A DNA stretch of 64,000 nucleotides from JANXMY01 sp964251675. Its GTDB lineage: Bacteria > Armatimonadota > Armatimonadia > Armatimonadales > Capsulimonadaceae. Positions 16,537-24,697 of this stretch are shown in pieces. Positions within the stretch are counted from its first letter, which is position 1, and each line of letters opens with the position of its first letter. Location of the stretch: NCBI GenBank assembly GCA_964251675.1, contig CAXUKS010000018.1:8754-72753 (forward strand), written 5' to 3'. Position numbers and translations under genes: made by a program. The notes beneath the pieces were generated by a model. It was not told the origin of the DNA. It did no database searches and was given only the letters and a program-made list of their open reading frames with translations.

Positions 16537-16561
16537 GGAGGTTTGTTTGCTTTCCGGGAGC

Positions 16562-16696
16562 GGGACCCCCTAGCCCCCAATAATGGGGGAACCGGATAAA
16601 TACAGACCGGACAAAGAGGGCAGGGGCAAAACAGAAGGGCAGGGGCAAGCCCTGCCCCTACTTTCCAGCACCCCCATTATTGGGGGCGGGGGGTCC
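16562..16696. mobile_element. palindrome-bounded repeat element next to mrp
   Basis: A 135-base segment bounded by an inverted repeat: GGACCCCCTAGCCCCCAATA on the left and the complement (TATTGGGGGCGGGGGGTCC) on the right. Each arm itself contains a hairpin (CCCCCAATAATGGGGG). The interior has a second palindrome, GGGGCAAGCCCTGCCCC, and CTACTTTCCA. The plan matches the elements at 11019 and 24698, although the end sequences differ. The right end reaches the mrp stop codon, so it may also serve as the mrp terminator. Confidence 0.6.
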
Positions 16697-17808
16697 TATT
16701 TGCTCATCGACAGCGGCACAAATGTCCGCGCCCCGATGGAGACGGCCTGCGCGATGCGCTCGGCGACTTCGCGGAAGACCTGGGCATAGGGGCCGTTCGG
16801 GGAAGCCACCACCGACGGCGTGCCTTCATCAGCCTCGGACCCGATTTCCAGAGCCAGCGGGATGCCGCCGAAGAACGGCACGTCCAGTGCCTCGGCGGCT
16901 TGCTGGCCGCCGCCGTGCGAAAAGACATGGTGGCGGGAGTTGCAGGTCGGGCACAAAAAGTACGACATATTTTCGACAATGCCCAGAATAGGAACGTCCA
17001 GCCGCTTGAACATGGCGACAGCCTTCACCGCCACGGCGGCGGCGAGGTCCTGCGGGGTCATCACAACCACTGCACCCGACAGCGGAATAGCCTGCGCCAG
17101 CGTGAGCTGGGCATCGCCCGTGCCGGGCGGCAGGTCCACGATCAGATAGTCCAGGTCGCCCCACTCCACGTCGCGCAGGAATTGCTGCACGGCTTTGGCG
17201 ACCATCGGGCCGCGCCAGATGACGGCAGAGCCGCCGGGCTGCAAAAAGCCCATGGACATGACCTTGACCCCGTACTGCTCTATTGGCAGCAGGCGCTCTT
17301 TTTTATCGTCTACGAGCGGCTGCTTGTCTTCGACCCCCATAATGATGGGTATAGAAGGACCGTAGATGTCTGCGTCCATCAGGCCGACTTTGGCCCCCGT
17401 CTGCGCCAGCGCACAGGCGATGTTGGCGGACACGGTGCTTTTGCCGACGCCGCCCTTGCCGGAAGCAATCGCCACAATGTTCTTGACGCCGGGAATGGCC
17501 TGCTGCGTCGGGATGCCGCGCCCGGTGTTGGCGCGGACTACGGCGGTCATTTCAATAGTGATATCACCGACGCCGTCAATGGTGCCGACTTCGACGCGGC
17601 ACATCCGCTCGATTTCTTCTTTCAGGGGGCACGCGGGCGTCGTCAGCTCCACGGTGAACGACACATTGGCGCCGTCCACGGCCACGTTTTTGATCATGCC
17701 GAGCGTGACCAAGTCTTTATGAAAATCGGGGTCAATCACGCGCCGCAGCGCGTCGATGACCTGCTCGTTCGTTATGCTGATTTCCGTGCTGATTTCCGTT
17801 ATGGGCAT
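16696..17808 (-). CDS. mrp: Mrp/NBP35-family iron-sulfur carrier ATPase
   Basis: A 370-residue P-loop ATPase that carries and delivers Fe-S clusters. The N-terminal MIP18/DUF59 domain spans about 12-92 (VIDALRRVIDPDFHKDLVTLG, with TTPACPLKEEIE). The deviant Walker A SGKGGVGKST is at 116-125. A C-terminal CPTC in YFLCPTCNSRHH binds the bridging cluster. The longer frame starts at 17868, but MPITE at 17808 fits the family and the divergent neighbour. The gene is transcribed away from the universal-stress protein gene. Confidence 0.93.
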   Translation of the reverse strand: MPITEISTEISITNEQVIDALRRVIDPDFHKDLVTLGMIKNVAVDGANVSFTVELTTPACPLKEEIERMCRVEVGTIDGVGDITIEMTAVVRANTGRGIPTQQAIPGVKNIVAIASGKGGVGKSTVSANIACALAQTGAKVGLMDADIYGPSIPIIMGVEDKQPLVDDKKERLLPIEQYGVKVMSMGFLQPGGSAVIWRGPMVAKAVQQFLRDVEWGDLDYLIVDLPPGTGDAQLTLAQAIPLSGAVVVMTPQDLAAAVAVKAVAMFKRLDVPILGIVENMSYFLCPTCNSRHHVFSHGGGQQAAEALDVPFFGGIPLALEIGSEADEGTPSVVASPNGPYAQVFREVAERIAQAVSIGARTFVPLSMSK

Positions 17809-17861
17809 TGAGGTTCCAATCTGCCTTGATTGTACCCCTGCCCGAAAGGCCCTGTCAAACC

Positions 17862-18350
17862 ATGTCACTCCTGGACCGCTTCCGCCCGCGCCCTGCTTCT
17901 TATGCCGTGCCTGCCACCAACGCGCACGGTCAGTGGCGGCGAATGCTAATTCCCGCCGTAGACCAGCCGTATTCCGACCGCGCTTTGGACATTGCGTTCC
18001 GCCTGGCCGCCGGTACGGACATTCGCATTCAGCTTGCGTACCTGATTGAAGTGCCGCGCATCCTTGCCCTCGATGCCGCCCTGCCCGATTCGGAAGCCGT
18101 CGCGGCGACGGCGCTGAACATCGCCGAGCGGGCGGCCATTTCCTACCATGTCCATGTCGAATCGGTCATCCATCGCACCCGCAAAGCGCACGACCGGATT
18201 TTATCGCTCATCCCCGAAGAAAAGATTGATTTGCTGGTCCTCGGCGCACGTCCCGACCGCACACGCGGCCTGCCCGGCGACATGGCCCGCGAGCTGTTTC
18301 TGGCCGCCCCCTGCGAGGTGATTGTGGACTACATTGCGAATGAAAAATAA
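17862..18350 (+). CDS. universal stress protein family
   Basis: A 162-residue protein with a UspA-like alpha/beta fold. It has a first strand with RRMLIPAVDQPYSDRALDIAF, then long helices and a late LLVLGARPDRTRGLPGDMARELFLAAPCEVIV. The family's nucleotide-binding G-x2-G-x9-G(S/T) motif is weak: GARPDRTRGLPG is present but lacks the final GS. It may therefore be a non-ATP-binding member. A longer in-frame start at 17808 exists, but it overlaps the divergent mrp start. The role is probably stress-related regulation; the substrate is unknown. Confidence 0.7.
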   Translation: MSLLDRFRPRPASYAVPATNAHGQWRRMLIPAVDQPYSDRALDIAFRLAAGTDIRIQLAYLIEVPRILALDAALPDSEAVAATALNIAERAAISYHVHVESVIHRTRKAHDRILSLIPEEKIDLLVLGARPDRTRGLPGDMARELFLAAPCEVIVDYIANEK

Positions 18351-18393
18351 TACTAAGAAGTCAGCGGGGTACACTTTCCTGAGGAGAAACACT

Positions 18394-18786
18394 ATGCTGG
18401 AAGAGTATTTTCAGTTCCTTGCCCCAGACGATATTCGCCTGAAGGGCAGCCGCATCGGCATTGAGTCGGTGTTATACGAGCATATTCACCGTTCTCAAAC
18501 CCCGGAAGCCATTCAGCAGACATTCCCCACCCTCTCGCTGGAACAGGTCTACGCGACAATACTTTACTACCTGCAAAATAAGCCGCGTATAGATGCCTAC
18601 CTGGCTGACTGGCTGGAGTTCAGCCGCCAGGCCAGAGCCGCCCAGCGGGAAAATCCGCCCCCGGCAATCGTGCGCCTGCAAAAGCTGAAAGCTGAGATTG
18701 AGGCTTCTGGCCTTCCCCCAGAGGTATACCTGCGAAAACAAAAACAAGCACAGCAGGACGAGGCGAAGGAGCGTACCTCAGTGTAG
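18394..18786 (+). CDS. DUF433 antitoxin
   Basis: A 130-residue protein with a DUF433 helix-turn-helix fold. The sequence DDIRLKGSRIGIESVLYEHIHRSQTPEAIQQTFPTLSLEQVYATILYYL follows the family pattern for its first 75 residues; the Lys/Glu-rich C-terminus probably contacts the toxin. ATG 18394 has AGGAG upstream, which decides the start against an earlier one inside the previous gene. The DUF5615 gene follows after six bases, the common antitoxin-toxin arrangement. It probably represses its own operon. Confidence 0.85.
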   Translation: MLEEYFQFLAPDDIRLKGSRIGIESVLYEHIHRSQTPEAIQQTFPTLSLEQVYATILYYLQNKPRIDAYLADWLEFSRQARAAQRENPPPAIVRLQKLKAEIEASGLPPEVYLRKQKQAQQDEAKERTSV

Positions 18787-18792
18787 AAACCT

Positions 18793-19152
18793 ATGATTCT
18801 TTCGTATTTGATGGATGAGCATATGCCGCCTGTCTATAAGACTCAGCTTGTTTCACGCGAACCAACCCTGACTGTCTTGCAGATTGGAATGCCGGGTGTC
18901 CCCCCTGCCGGGACACTCGACCCGGAAATTCTGCTGTGGTGTGAGGCAAATAACTTTGTTCTCGTCACCAACAACCGCAAATCCATGCCAGTGCATCTTG
19001 CAGACCACCTCGCGGCAGGGCGGCATATCCCTGGCATAATTACGGTTGATGTGTTGGGCGATCTGGCGCGAAACCTGGATGACCTTCTGACAACAGCCTT
19101 CGCCTCATTGCCTAATGAGTATGCAGACCGCGTTGCTTACCTGCCGCTATGA
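18793..19152 (+). CDS. DUF5615 PIN-like toxin
   Basis: A 119-residue PIN-like nuclease candidate. The N-terminal YLMDEHMP supplies the first acidic residues. The middle has DPEILLWCEANNFVLVTNNRKSM, in which an Asn-Asn pair replaces the TxD usual in PIN domains, as in many DUF5615 members. The paired DUF433 gene upstream makes this a toxin-antitoxin module. Nuclease activity is inferred from the family, not shown. Confidence 0.85.
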   Translation: MILSYLMDEHMPPVYKTQLVSREPTLTVLQIGMPGVPPAGTLDPEILLWCEANNFVLVTNNRKSMPVHLADHLAAGRHIPGIITVDVLGDLARNLDDLLTTAFASLPNEYADRVAYLPL

Positions 19153-19160
19153 CATATAAT
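19133..19160 (+). promoter_or_regulatory. candidate promoter for lnt
   Basis: TTGCTT (19133-19138) and TATAAT (19155-19160) are 16 bases apart, overlapping the end of the DUF5615 gene. The predicted start is about ten bases before the lnt ATG, giving a very short leader. No ribosome-binding site is visible, so lnt may be translated nearly leaderless. Confidence 0.45.
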
Positions 19161-19176
19161 TGCCGATAAAAAAGCT

Positions 19177-20694
19177 ATGGTAAAGACCGCGCTGCCCGTG
19201 AACGCCCTGTGTACGATTGCCTCCGGTCTGATGCTGGCAGGTGCACTGCCGCATTTGGATTGGGGATGGCTGGCGTGGTTCGCGCTGGTTCCGTTCCTGC
19301 TGCGCTTTCCGTTCCGCACTCTGCCTACGGCGTTCGGGTACGGCGTTCTTCTGGGGGCGGTCTATCTGGGCGGGATGTCTTACTGGGTGGCGGTGTTTGC
19401 CGCGCCGATTATTGGTTCGGCCCTGAGCGTGCTGGGCTGGGTAGTGCTGACCCTCTGCGAGGCGTTCTTTATCGGCCTCTGGGCGATGGGTGCTCAGTGG
19501 CTTTGCACACGGCCCAATCCCTGGGCCTTTCGGCTCGGCGCTCCGGCGCTGTGGGCGGTGATAGAGTGGGGACGCCAATGGGGAACGCTGGGCTTGAGCT
19601 GGGGCGATCTGGCTTATATGCAGCACGCCGCGCTGCCGATCCTGCAAGTGACCAAGCTGACCGGCATCTGGGGGCTGGCCTTTCTGATTGTCGCGGTCAA
19701 TGTCGCTCTGACCGAGACGCTGAAAGCCAGGCGGCTCACGCCGTTTGCCTGCGGCACGGCAGGCGCAGTCGGGCTGGCGCTGGTGTACGGCGCTCTCACG
19801 CTGCGGGCGGAAAACCTGCGGCCCACGTTTGTCGCCGCCGCGCTGCAGGGCAATATCAACCAGAACACCGATCACAGCCCGGCCTATGTGAGCCGCGTGA
19901 TGCAGACCTTCGGCGAGCAGAGCCGGACCGCCGCGCAGGCGGGAGCGGCGCTGACCATCTGGCCGGAAACCGCCTTTCCCGGCTACCTTCTGACTGACCT
20001 GAAGACGCAGGCTCAGGTGCAGCACGACGCGCAAGCCAGCCGGCAGACGGTTGTGATCGGCGGCGCGGAGTATGACTGGGAGCAGCGCAAAGCCGCCAAC
20101 AGCCTGTTCCTGATGAAGCCCGATGGGACGATGACGGGCAGCTATCAAAAGCAGCAGCTTGTCCCGTTTGGCGAATATACGCCCGGCACAGACTTTTTTC
20201 CCTTTCTCAAGGCCCTCAATGTCACGGGCGGGGATTTCAAAGCCGGGGGCGATGCCCAGGCCCTGCTGGACGGCGGGCCGAAGATCGGCAAAATCGGAGC
20301 GGCTATCTGCTTTGAGTCGTCCTACCCGCGCATCCTGCAGGACCAGGTCGCACGCGGGGCGGGCCTGCTGGTTGTTTCCACCGATGATGCCTGGTTCGGA
20401 CGCACGGCGGCAGCCCGGCAGCACTCGGCCATTGCCGCCGTGCGGGCGGCGGAGACAGACCGGTATTTAATTCGCAGCGCGGCCACCGGTGTCTCCCAGA
20501 TTATTGCCCCTTCCGGCCAGGTCCTCGCCGAAGCGGGCTTGTTTCGTCCCGCCGTGGTGAGCGCACCGGTCGAAGCGCGGACGACGACCACGCCCTATGT
20601 CCGCTGGGGCGACTGGTTTGTCGTCTTTTGCGCCCTGCTGCTGGGGGTGCTCGTGACCGTTTCTTTTCGGCAGCCGCCTCCGCCCGGTATTTAA
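19177..20694 (+). CDS. lnt: apolipoprotein N-acyltransferase
   Basis: Lnt adds the third acyl chain to lipoproteins on the periplasmic side of the inner membrane, a trait of diderms. The 505-residue protein has an N-terminal block of six or so membrane helices (about 10-215) and a nitrilase-like domain. The triad is Glu264 in WPETAFPG, Lys325 in YQKQQLVPFGEY and Cys378 in GAAICFESSYP. One C-terminal helix follows. All catalytic residues are intact and length matches the family. Confidence 0.95.
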   Translation: MVKTALPVNALCTIASGLMLAGALPHLDWGWLAWFALVPFLLRFPFRTLPTAFGYGVLLGAVYLGGMSYWVAVFAAPIIGSALSVLGWVVLTLCEAFFIGLWAMGAQWLCTRPNPWAFRLGAPALWAVIEWGRQWGTLGLSWGDLAYMQHAALPILQVTKLTGIWGLAFLIVAVNVALTETLKARRLTPFACGTAGAVGLALVYGALTLRAENLRPTFVAAALQGNINQNTDHSPAYVSRVMQTFGEQSRTAAQAGAALTIWPETAFPGYLLTDLKTQAQVQHDAQASRQTVVIGGAEYDWEQRKAANSLFLMKPDGTMTGSYQKQQLVPFGEYTPGTDFFPFLKALNVTGGDFKAGGDAQALLDGGPKIGKIGAAICFESSYPRILQDQVARGAGLLVVSTDDAWFGRTAAARQHSAIAAVRAAETDRYLIRSAATGVSQIIAPSGQVLAEAGLFRPAVVSAPVEARTTTTPYVRWGDWFVVFCALLLGVLVTVSFRQPPPPGI

Positions 20695-20808
20695 ACCGGT
20701 TTCTTTGCGCTGCCCTATGGATTGGCGCGGCTGGCAAAATTTGTGCATTTAGAAAGTAATGTGAGAGCAGCCATGATGCTGCCGCATTCTTCCTGAAAGG
20801 CACTTTTA

Positions 20809-21543
20809 ATGCACACTTTATTTTCCCGGAAACCCCTGCTTCCCCTGCTCGGCCTCAGCCTCGCTGGCCTCCTGCTGACTCCGCACTCCGCCCACGCTTT
20901 TGGATACTTCCCCCCTGCCCCGGACCTGACTGTCACCAACGGCACGGCGAAGGATGATGGAACCAGCACGGCAGTCACCGGACAGTATTCGTTTGCCAAT
21001 GGCACCAGCACCAGCACCACTAACTTCACCAGTGGGGTGGAAGCAGACAATTCCAGCTCGATCCTGTTCACCGGGGGCGGGGCGCAGAATGTGACCACGA
21101 AGGATAACAGCACCGCCACGCTCACCGGGGGCACGTTCGACGAGATCGGGGCTTACGGGAACAGCACCGTCACCCTCAGCGGCGGCACGTTCTCCAACTT
21201 GTATACGTTTGACAATGCCACCATCAACTTGATTGGAACCAACCTGACAGCAACCTATAATTCGGGAAGCATCATAGGTTTCGGCTTTGTTTTTCCAGAT
21301 TATTACAGATTGGGCGGCATGCTCAGCGACGGCACGGCTGTTAATGGATACTACGATAGCGGCCTGAGCAGCGGGGGCAGACTTCAGTTCAACGGCGTCA
21401 CCGTGGCGTCTGGAGGAAGCGTCCCGGTCAGCGCCGCTCCGGTTCCCGAAGCTTCCTCAGTCATCAGCCTGGGCCTGATGCTGGCCCTCGGCGCAGGCGG
21501 CCTGGTGCTGGCCCGCCGCAAAAAAGCGGGCGCGGCGGCTTAG
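20809..21543 (+). CDS. PEP-CTERM-type secreted protein, copy 1
   Basis: A 244-residue exported protein with a signal peptide (MHTLFSRKPLLPLLGLSLAG, cleavage after HSAHA). A Thr/Ser/Gly/Asn-rich body has repeating patterns such as NSTATLTGGTF and NSTVTLSGGTF that suggest a beta-solenoid. The C-terminal sorting tail has VPEASS, a hydrophobic helix and RRKK. Such tails are processed by an exosortase and link proteins to exopolysaccharide. No exosortase is in the window. A paralogue follows 206 bases later, and an AAAGG ribosome site precedes the ATG. Confidence 0.85.
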   Translation: MHTLFSRKPLLPLLGLSLAGLLLTPHSAHAFGYFPPAPDLTVTNGTAKDDGTSTAVTGQYSFANGTSTSTTNFTSGVEADNSSSILFTGGGAQNVTTKDNSTATLTGGTFDEIGAYGNSTVTLSGGTFSNLYTFDNATINLIGTNLTATYNSGSIIGFGFVFPDYYRLGGMLSDGTAVNGYYDSGLSSGGRLQFNGVTVASGGSVPVSAAPVPEASSVISLGLMLALGAGGLVLARRKKAGAAA

Positions 21544-21565
21544 TCAGCTATCGGCGGCGAAACGC

Positions 21566-21608
21566 AAATGGGGCACGGGGCGCTTTCTGCGCCCCGTGCC
21601 CCATTTTT
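21566..21608 (+). terminator. intrinsic terminator of PEP-CTERM copy 1
   Basis: A perfect stem of about 17 pairs (ATGGGGCACGGGGCGC with its complement) and a TTTCT loop are followed by TTTTTT. It ends the first PEP-CTERM gene. The arm GGGCACGGGGCGC is the same as that of the terminator at 22465-22508, so the terminator was duplicated with the gene. Confidence 0.92.
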
Positions 21609-21749
21609 TGCGTCGCTGCCATTGTAACCTTCTGTCTATAATTATGATTTTTTGACACTAAATATTCAGGTAACCTATGGCATAGATAGAAAAACGGTAC
21701 TCGTGCCGCTAGGAGCAGCCGCTCCAAATTTCCAAAGAAAGCAATTTTT

Positions 21750-22442
21750 ATGCCTACATCACTGACACGGAGTGGCCTGCTCGTACTCGGCCTGACTGGC
21801 CTGCTGCTAGCACCGCATTCAGCCAGCGCTCTTGGGTACATCCCCGCCGCCCCGGACCTGACCGTCATCAACGGTACGGCGATGGACAATGGAACCAGCA
21901 CGGCAGTCACGGGTCAGTTTTCGTTTGCCCCTGGCTCCGATACGACCACTACCAACTTCATGAATGGTGTTGAGACGGACAATTCCAGTTCGATTGTCTT
22001 CACCGGGGGCGCAGCACAGTATGTGACCACGAAAGACAACAGCACCGCCACACTCGCCGGAGGCACATTTCGCCAGATTGCGGCGAAGGACAATAGCACG
22101 GTGACAATCAGTGGAGGAAAGTTCTTCAACCTATACACGTTCGGCAACGGAACCATTAACCTGATTGGTTCCAACCTGACGGCAACTTTCAGCACCTTTG
22201 CGTTTGATCCTTCTTACAACCTGACCGGTACGCTCAGCGACGGCACTGTCCTCAATGGGAATTACGAGAGCGGCCAGGGCGACGGGGGCAGAATCCTTTT
22301 CAACGGCGTCTTTGCTGCCGGGGTTCCCTCTGCTGCCCCGGTTCCCGAAGCTTCTTCCGTCGTCAGCCTCGGCCTGATGCTGGTCCTCGGCGCAGGCGGA
22401 TTTGTGATCGCCCGCCGCAAAAAAGCAGGCGCGGCAGTGTAG
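21750..22442 (+). CDS. PEP-CTERM-type secreted protein, copy 2
   Basis: A 230-residue paralogue of the previous gene, collinear throughout: signal peptide, the PDLTVINGTAMDNGTSTAV segment after the mature start, the NSTATLAGG repeats, and the VPEASS-helix-RRKK tail. It differs by a shorter linker before the tail and scattered substitutions, so the duplication is not recent. The leader (21609-21749) contains TTGACA at 21652-21657 and two small hairpins, so it may be separately transcribed. The role is probably as a surface or matrix protein; it has no known enzyme domain. Confidence 0.85.
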   Translation: MPTSLTRSGLLVLGLTGLLLAPHSASALGYIPAAPDLTVINGTAMDNGTSTAVTGQFSFAPGSDTTTTNFMNGVETDNSSSIVFTGGAAQYVTTKDNSTATLAGGTFRQIAAKDNSTVTISGGKFFNLYTFGNGTINLIGSNLTATFSTFAFDPSYNLTGTLSDGTVLNGNYESGQGDGGRILFNGVFAAGVPSAAPVPEASSVVSLGLMLVLGAGGFVIARRKKAGAAV

Positions 22443-22464
22443 TCGGCTTTCGCCAGCAAAATGC

Positions 22465-22508
22465 AAACAGGGCACGGGGCGCAAAAAGCGCCCCGTGCCC
22501 TGTTTTTT
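22465..22508 (+). terminator. bidirectional terminator after PEP-CTERM copy 2
   Basis: The stem CAGGGCACGGGGCGC with its perfect complement, an AAAAA loop and a TTTTTT tract ends the second PEP-CTERM gene. On the other strand it is followed by TGTTTGCATTTT, so it can also stop transcription arriving from the carrier-protein gene at 22527-22817. Confidence 0.9.
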
Positions 22509-22526
22509 GCCTTGCGGCTCACTCCA

Positions 22527-22817
22527 TCAGAGCAAATCGTCTGCTTTCGGCATTTTCGGAGGCGGGGGCCAAACCGTGGAGGGCGGTGGAAGGCGGCGCT
22601 CAATATAGTCCGCCAGCAGGCCGATAGTCAAAAGGTGTGCTGCCTCTTCATCAGGAATGGAGATGCCAAAGACCTCCTCACAGCTCATAATGGTTTCTTC
22701 AAAATCCAGGGACGCAGCTAAATCTTCGAAGAACCGCGTGTCAGGAGTCAAAGTGCTGAGGGGTTCCCCGAAGCCTTCGGCGACAATTTCCCTGACCCGT
22801 TGAAGCACCTCCGTCAT
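22527..22817 (-). CDS. acyl-carrier-like protein with a shortened DSL motif
   Basis: A 96-residue carrier-protein fold. It aligns with AcpP over the first 75 residues (VLQRVREIVAEGFGE, then FFEDLAASLDFEETIMSCEEVFGISIPDEEA). At the attachment site, GADSLD of AcpP reads AASLD: the serine is present, but the preceding Asp is missing by a one-residue deletion. The C-terminus is a Pro-rich tail (RRLPPPSTVWPPPPKMP). ATG 22817 overlaps the stop of the M14 peptidase gene (ATGA), so the two are translated together. Whether it carries phosphopantetheine is uncertain. Confidence 0.7.
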   Translation of the reverse strand: MTEVLQRVREIVAEGFGEPLSTLTPDTRFFEDLAASLDFEETIMSCEEVFGISIPDEEAAHLLTIGLLADYIERRLPPPSTVWPPPPKMPKADDLL

Positions 22818-24502
22818 GCCAGCGTTACCTCCGCCCGGACGACCCCGGCACGGGGGTGGCGGGCAATGAGACTCACTGTGCCGCCAGTGGGCGCGTGAAC
22901 GACCCAGTCGACATGGGCGCGGTCGTCGGTGGGGTCGGCGACGGGGCTGAACCCGGACGCGGCTTTGCCGACACGGCCTTCTAATTGCCCCAGTTCTTCG
23001 CGCCACTTGCCCGTGTGCAGTTGTGCCCCGTCCGGCAGGGCGATTTCGGCGATGACCGGGCGGACACTTTTGCGCTCCAATGCCCGCTTGGACACATGAG
23101 TCGGCAGCCAGCCGGTGTTCTGAACGACAAGGCGAACGCGGTACAGGTCGCCCCCGAGCGGCTTGGCTTCGGCGGACAGCAGTTCGAGCCTGGGCGTAAT
23201 CAGCGCCTGCCAGAGCAGCCAGTCGGCGTGCGGGGCGATTTCGGCTTCCAGCAGGTGCGGGGGCGGGTTGCGGAAGCAGTAGGCGTAGTCCCAGCCGCCA
23301 ATTTCCACGGGGCCAAGCTCGGGGTGCTCAAACGGGGTCCAGGGCACGAAGCCGAGGCCGTCCAGCTTTTCGTCGTTCCAGGCGATCATCTTCAGGTCGT
23401 CTTCCACGGGATGCTCACGGAACCACTCAATAAACTTGTAGTCTTTAATGCCCGCCTGCCGCTGCGGGGACCACAGCTCCGTGGTCCAGGCGAACACCCC
23501 CAGATGGTCGTACATCCAGTCGTCGAAAACGCCCGTAATGACTTCTTTCGGGTGATACTTGAAGTCGTGGAAGACGGACACGGCGGGGTAGCCTGTCAGC
23601 GCCGTGCCTTTCGCGCCGATTTTCTCATACGCCCAGAGGTCTTCGGGGATCATGTCCGAGTCGGGCTTGGTCCCATAGGGGCGCAGCAGGACGCCGCTCA
23701 GGGTGTGGAACGTCACCGCGCTGCAGATGTTGGGGTGCTTGACGATAAACTCCACCATCGCCCGCACTTCCGGTTCCGAGGCCGGGTATTCCCCCGCCCC
23801 GCCCTGCTCGCCTTCGGGCCGCCATTCGGACGGGAAGTTGCGGTTCAGGTCCAATCCTTCTTTGGTCTTCTGCATCTTGATCTGCACGCCGTCGAAATTG
23901 GTCAAGCGGCCTTCGGGGAGCTGCCGGTAGTACGTGCCGCCGGTCTCGGCGGCATCGCGGCGGATCAGCAGACGCGGCTCGTCGGGGTGCGCTTTCCAGG
24001 CTCCGTTGGGGTCCAGTATCCGCATGGACAGCAGCTTGCCGTTGCCGTCGAGGTCCTCGCGGCGCAGGCCCTCAATCGGCTCCTCATCAAAGGGATAAGG
24101 CCGGGCGGACGACCGCAGCCAGCGCGGCGGGGTCTGCATGGCAAGCTCCGCGCCGTCGGGGTTGACGCGGGGGAGGACATAAAACGTGCGCGTGTCCAGA
24201 GCACGGGTGACATCGGCATTCGTGCTGTCTTCGGTGACCAGCTTGTGCAGCAGGTACAGCGCGGCGCTCGACGGAGACAGCTCAGTCGCATGGATATTGG
24301 CGTCCACCCAGAGGGCGGGCTTTTCGTCGGCGGGGCCGGTGGCAGTGCGGGTGGCGGTCGCCAGCCACAGGTCGCGGCCTTCGTAGGACTTCCCGATGCT
24401 GTGAAGCTGAATGAGTTCGGGATGCGCTTCTGCCAGCCCGTGCAGGATGTCGGTCAGCGCGGCATAAGGGTAGTAACGGTCAAAGCGAAGTTCGGTGGGC
24501 AT
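22814..24502 (-). CDS. M14 family metallocarboxypeptidase
   Basis: A 562-residue zinc peptidase. The first zinc motif is HATE (His71, Glu74), the third ligand is His266 in TFHTLSG, LDLNRNFP (217-224) supplies the substrate-binding Asn-Arg, and Glu342 in TTELW is the general base. The C-terminal 150 residues form a beta-rich extra domain. No signal peptide is seen, so a cytoplasmic role is likely unless export uses another route. Coupling to a carrier-like protein is unusual. The gene begins 18 bases from a tandem repeat that runs into an assembly gap. Confidence 0.88.
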   Translation of the reverse strand: MPTELRFDRYYPYAALTDILHGLAEAHPELIQLHSIGKSYEGRDLWLATATRTATGPADEKPALWVDANIHATELSPSSAALYLLHKLVTEDSTNADVTRALDTRTFYVLPRVNPDGAELAMQTPPRWLRSSARPYPFDEEPIEGLRREDLDGNGKLLSMRILDPNGAWKAHPDEPRLLIRRDAAETGGTYYRQLPEGRLTNFDGVQIKMQKTKEGLDLNRNFPSEWRPEGEQGGAGEYPASEPEVRAMVEFIVKHPNICSAVTFHTLSGVLLRPYGTKPDSDMIPEDLWAYEKIGAKGTALTGYPAVSVFHDFKYHPKEVITGVFDDWMYDHLGVFAWTTELWSPQRQAGIKDYKFIEWFREHPVEDDLKMIAWNDEKLDGLGFVPWTPFEHPELGPVEIGGWDYAYCFRNPPPHLLEAEIAPHADWLLWQALITPRLELLSAEAKPLGGDLYRVRLVVQNTGWLPTHVSKRALERKSVRPVIAEIALPDGAQLHTGKWREELGQLEGRVGKAASGFSPVADPTDDRAHVDWVVHAPTGGTVSLIARHPRAGVVRAEVTLA

Positions 24503-24520
24503 GGGCGGGTTCTTTCAATC

Positions 24521-24590
24521 AATAGCGGCCAGGTGAATAGCGGCCAGGTGAATAGCGGCCAGGTGAATAGCGGCCAGGTGAATAGCGGCC
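24521..24590. repeat. 15-base tandem repeat running into the N gap
   Basis: The unit AGGTGAATAGCGGCC is repeated without change (about 4.7 copies visible) and ends at the first N. The true copy number is unknown, and the repeat is the probable cause of the assembly break. It lies just upstream of the M14 peptidase start, where it could change leader length or promoter spacing. Confidence 0.95.
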
Positions 24591-24690
24591 NNNNNNNNNN
24601 NNNNNNNNNNNNNNNNNNNNNNNNNNNNNNNNNNNNNNNNNNNNNNNNNNNNNNNNNNNNNNNNNNNNNNNNNNNNNNNNNNNNNNNNNN
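24591..24690. other. assembly gap (100 N)
   Basis: Exactly 100 unknown bases, a conventional scaffold spacer rather than a measured length. The flanks are a tandem repeat on the left and a REPIN-like element on the right, so the gap is probably repeat-induced. Linkage between the two sides should be treated with caution. Confidence 0.98.
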
Positions 24691-24697
24691 AGAGAGC

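Noticed and set aside
22527..23006. Longer carrier-like protein starting inside the peptidase gene
   Set aside because: The extension is Arg/Pro-rich shadow sequence of the M14 gene; ATG 22817 overlaps the stop codon and fits the carrier fold.
24521..24590. Regular repeats that might be a CRISPR array
   Set aside because: The units are direct and contiguous with no spacers, and no cas genes are present.
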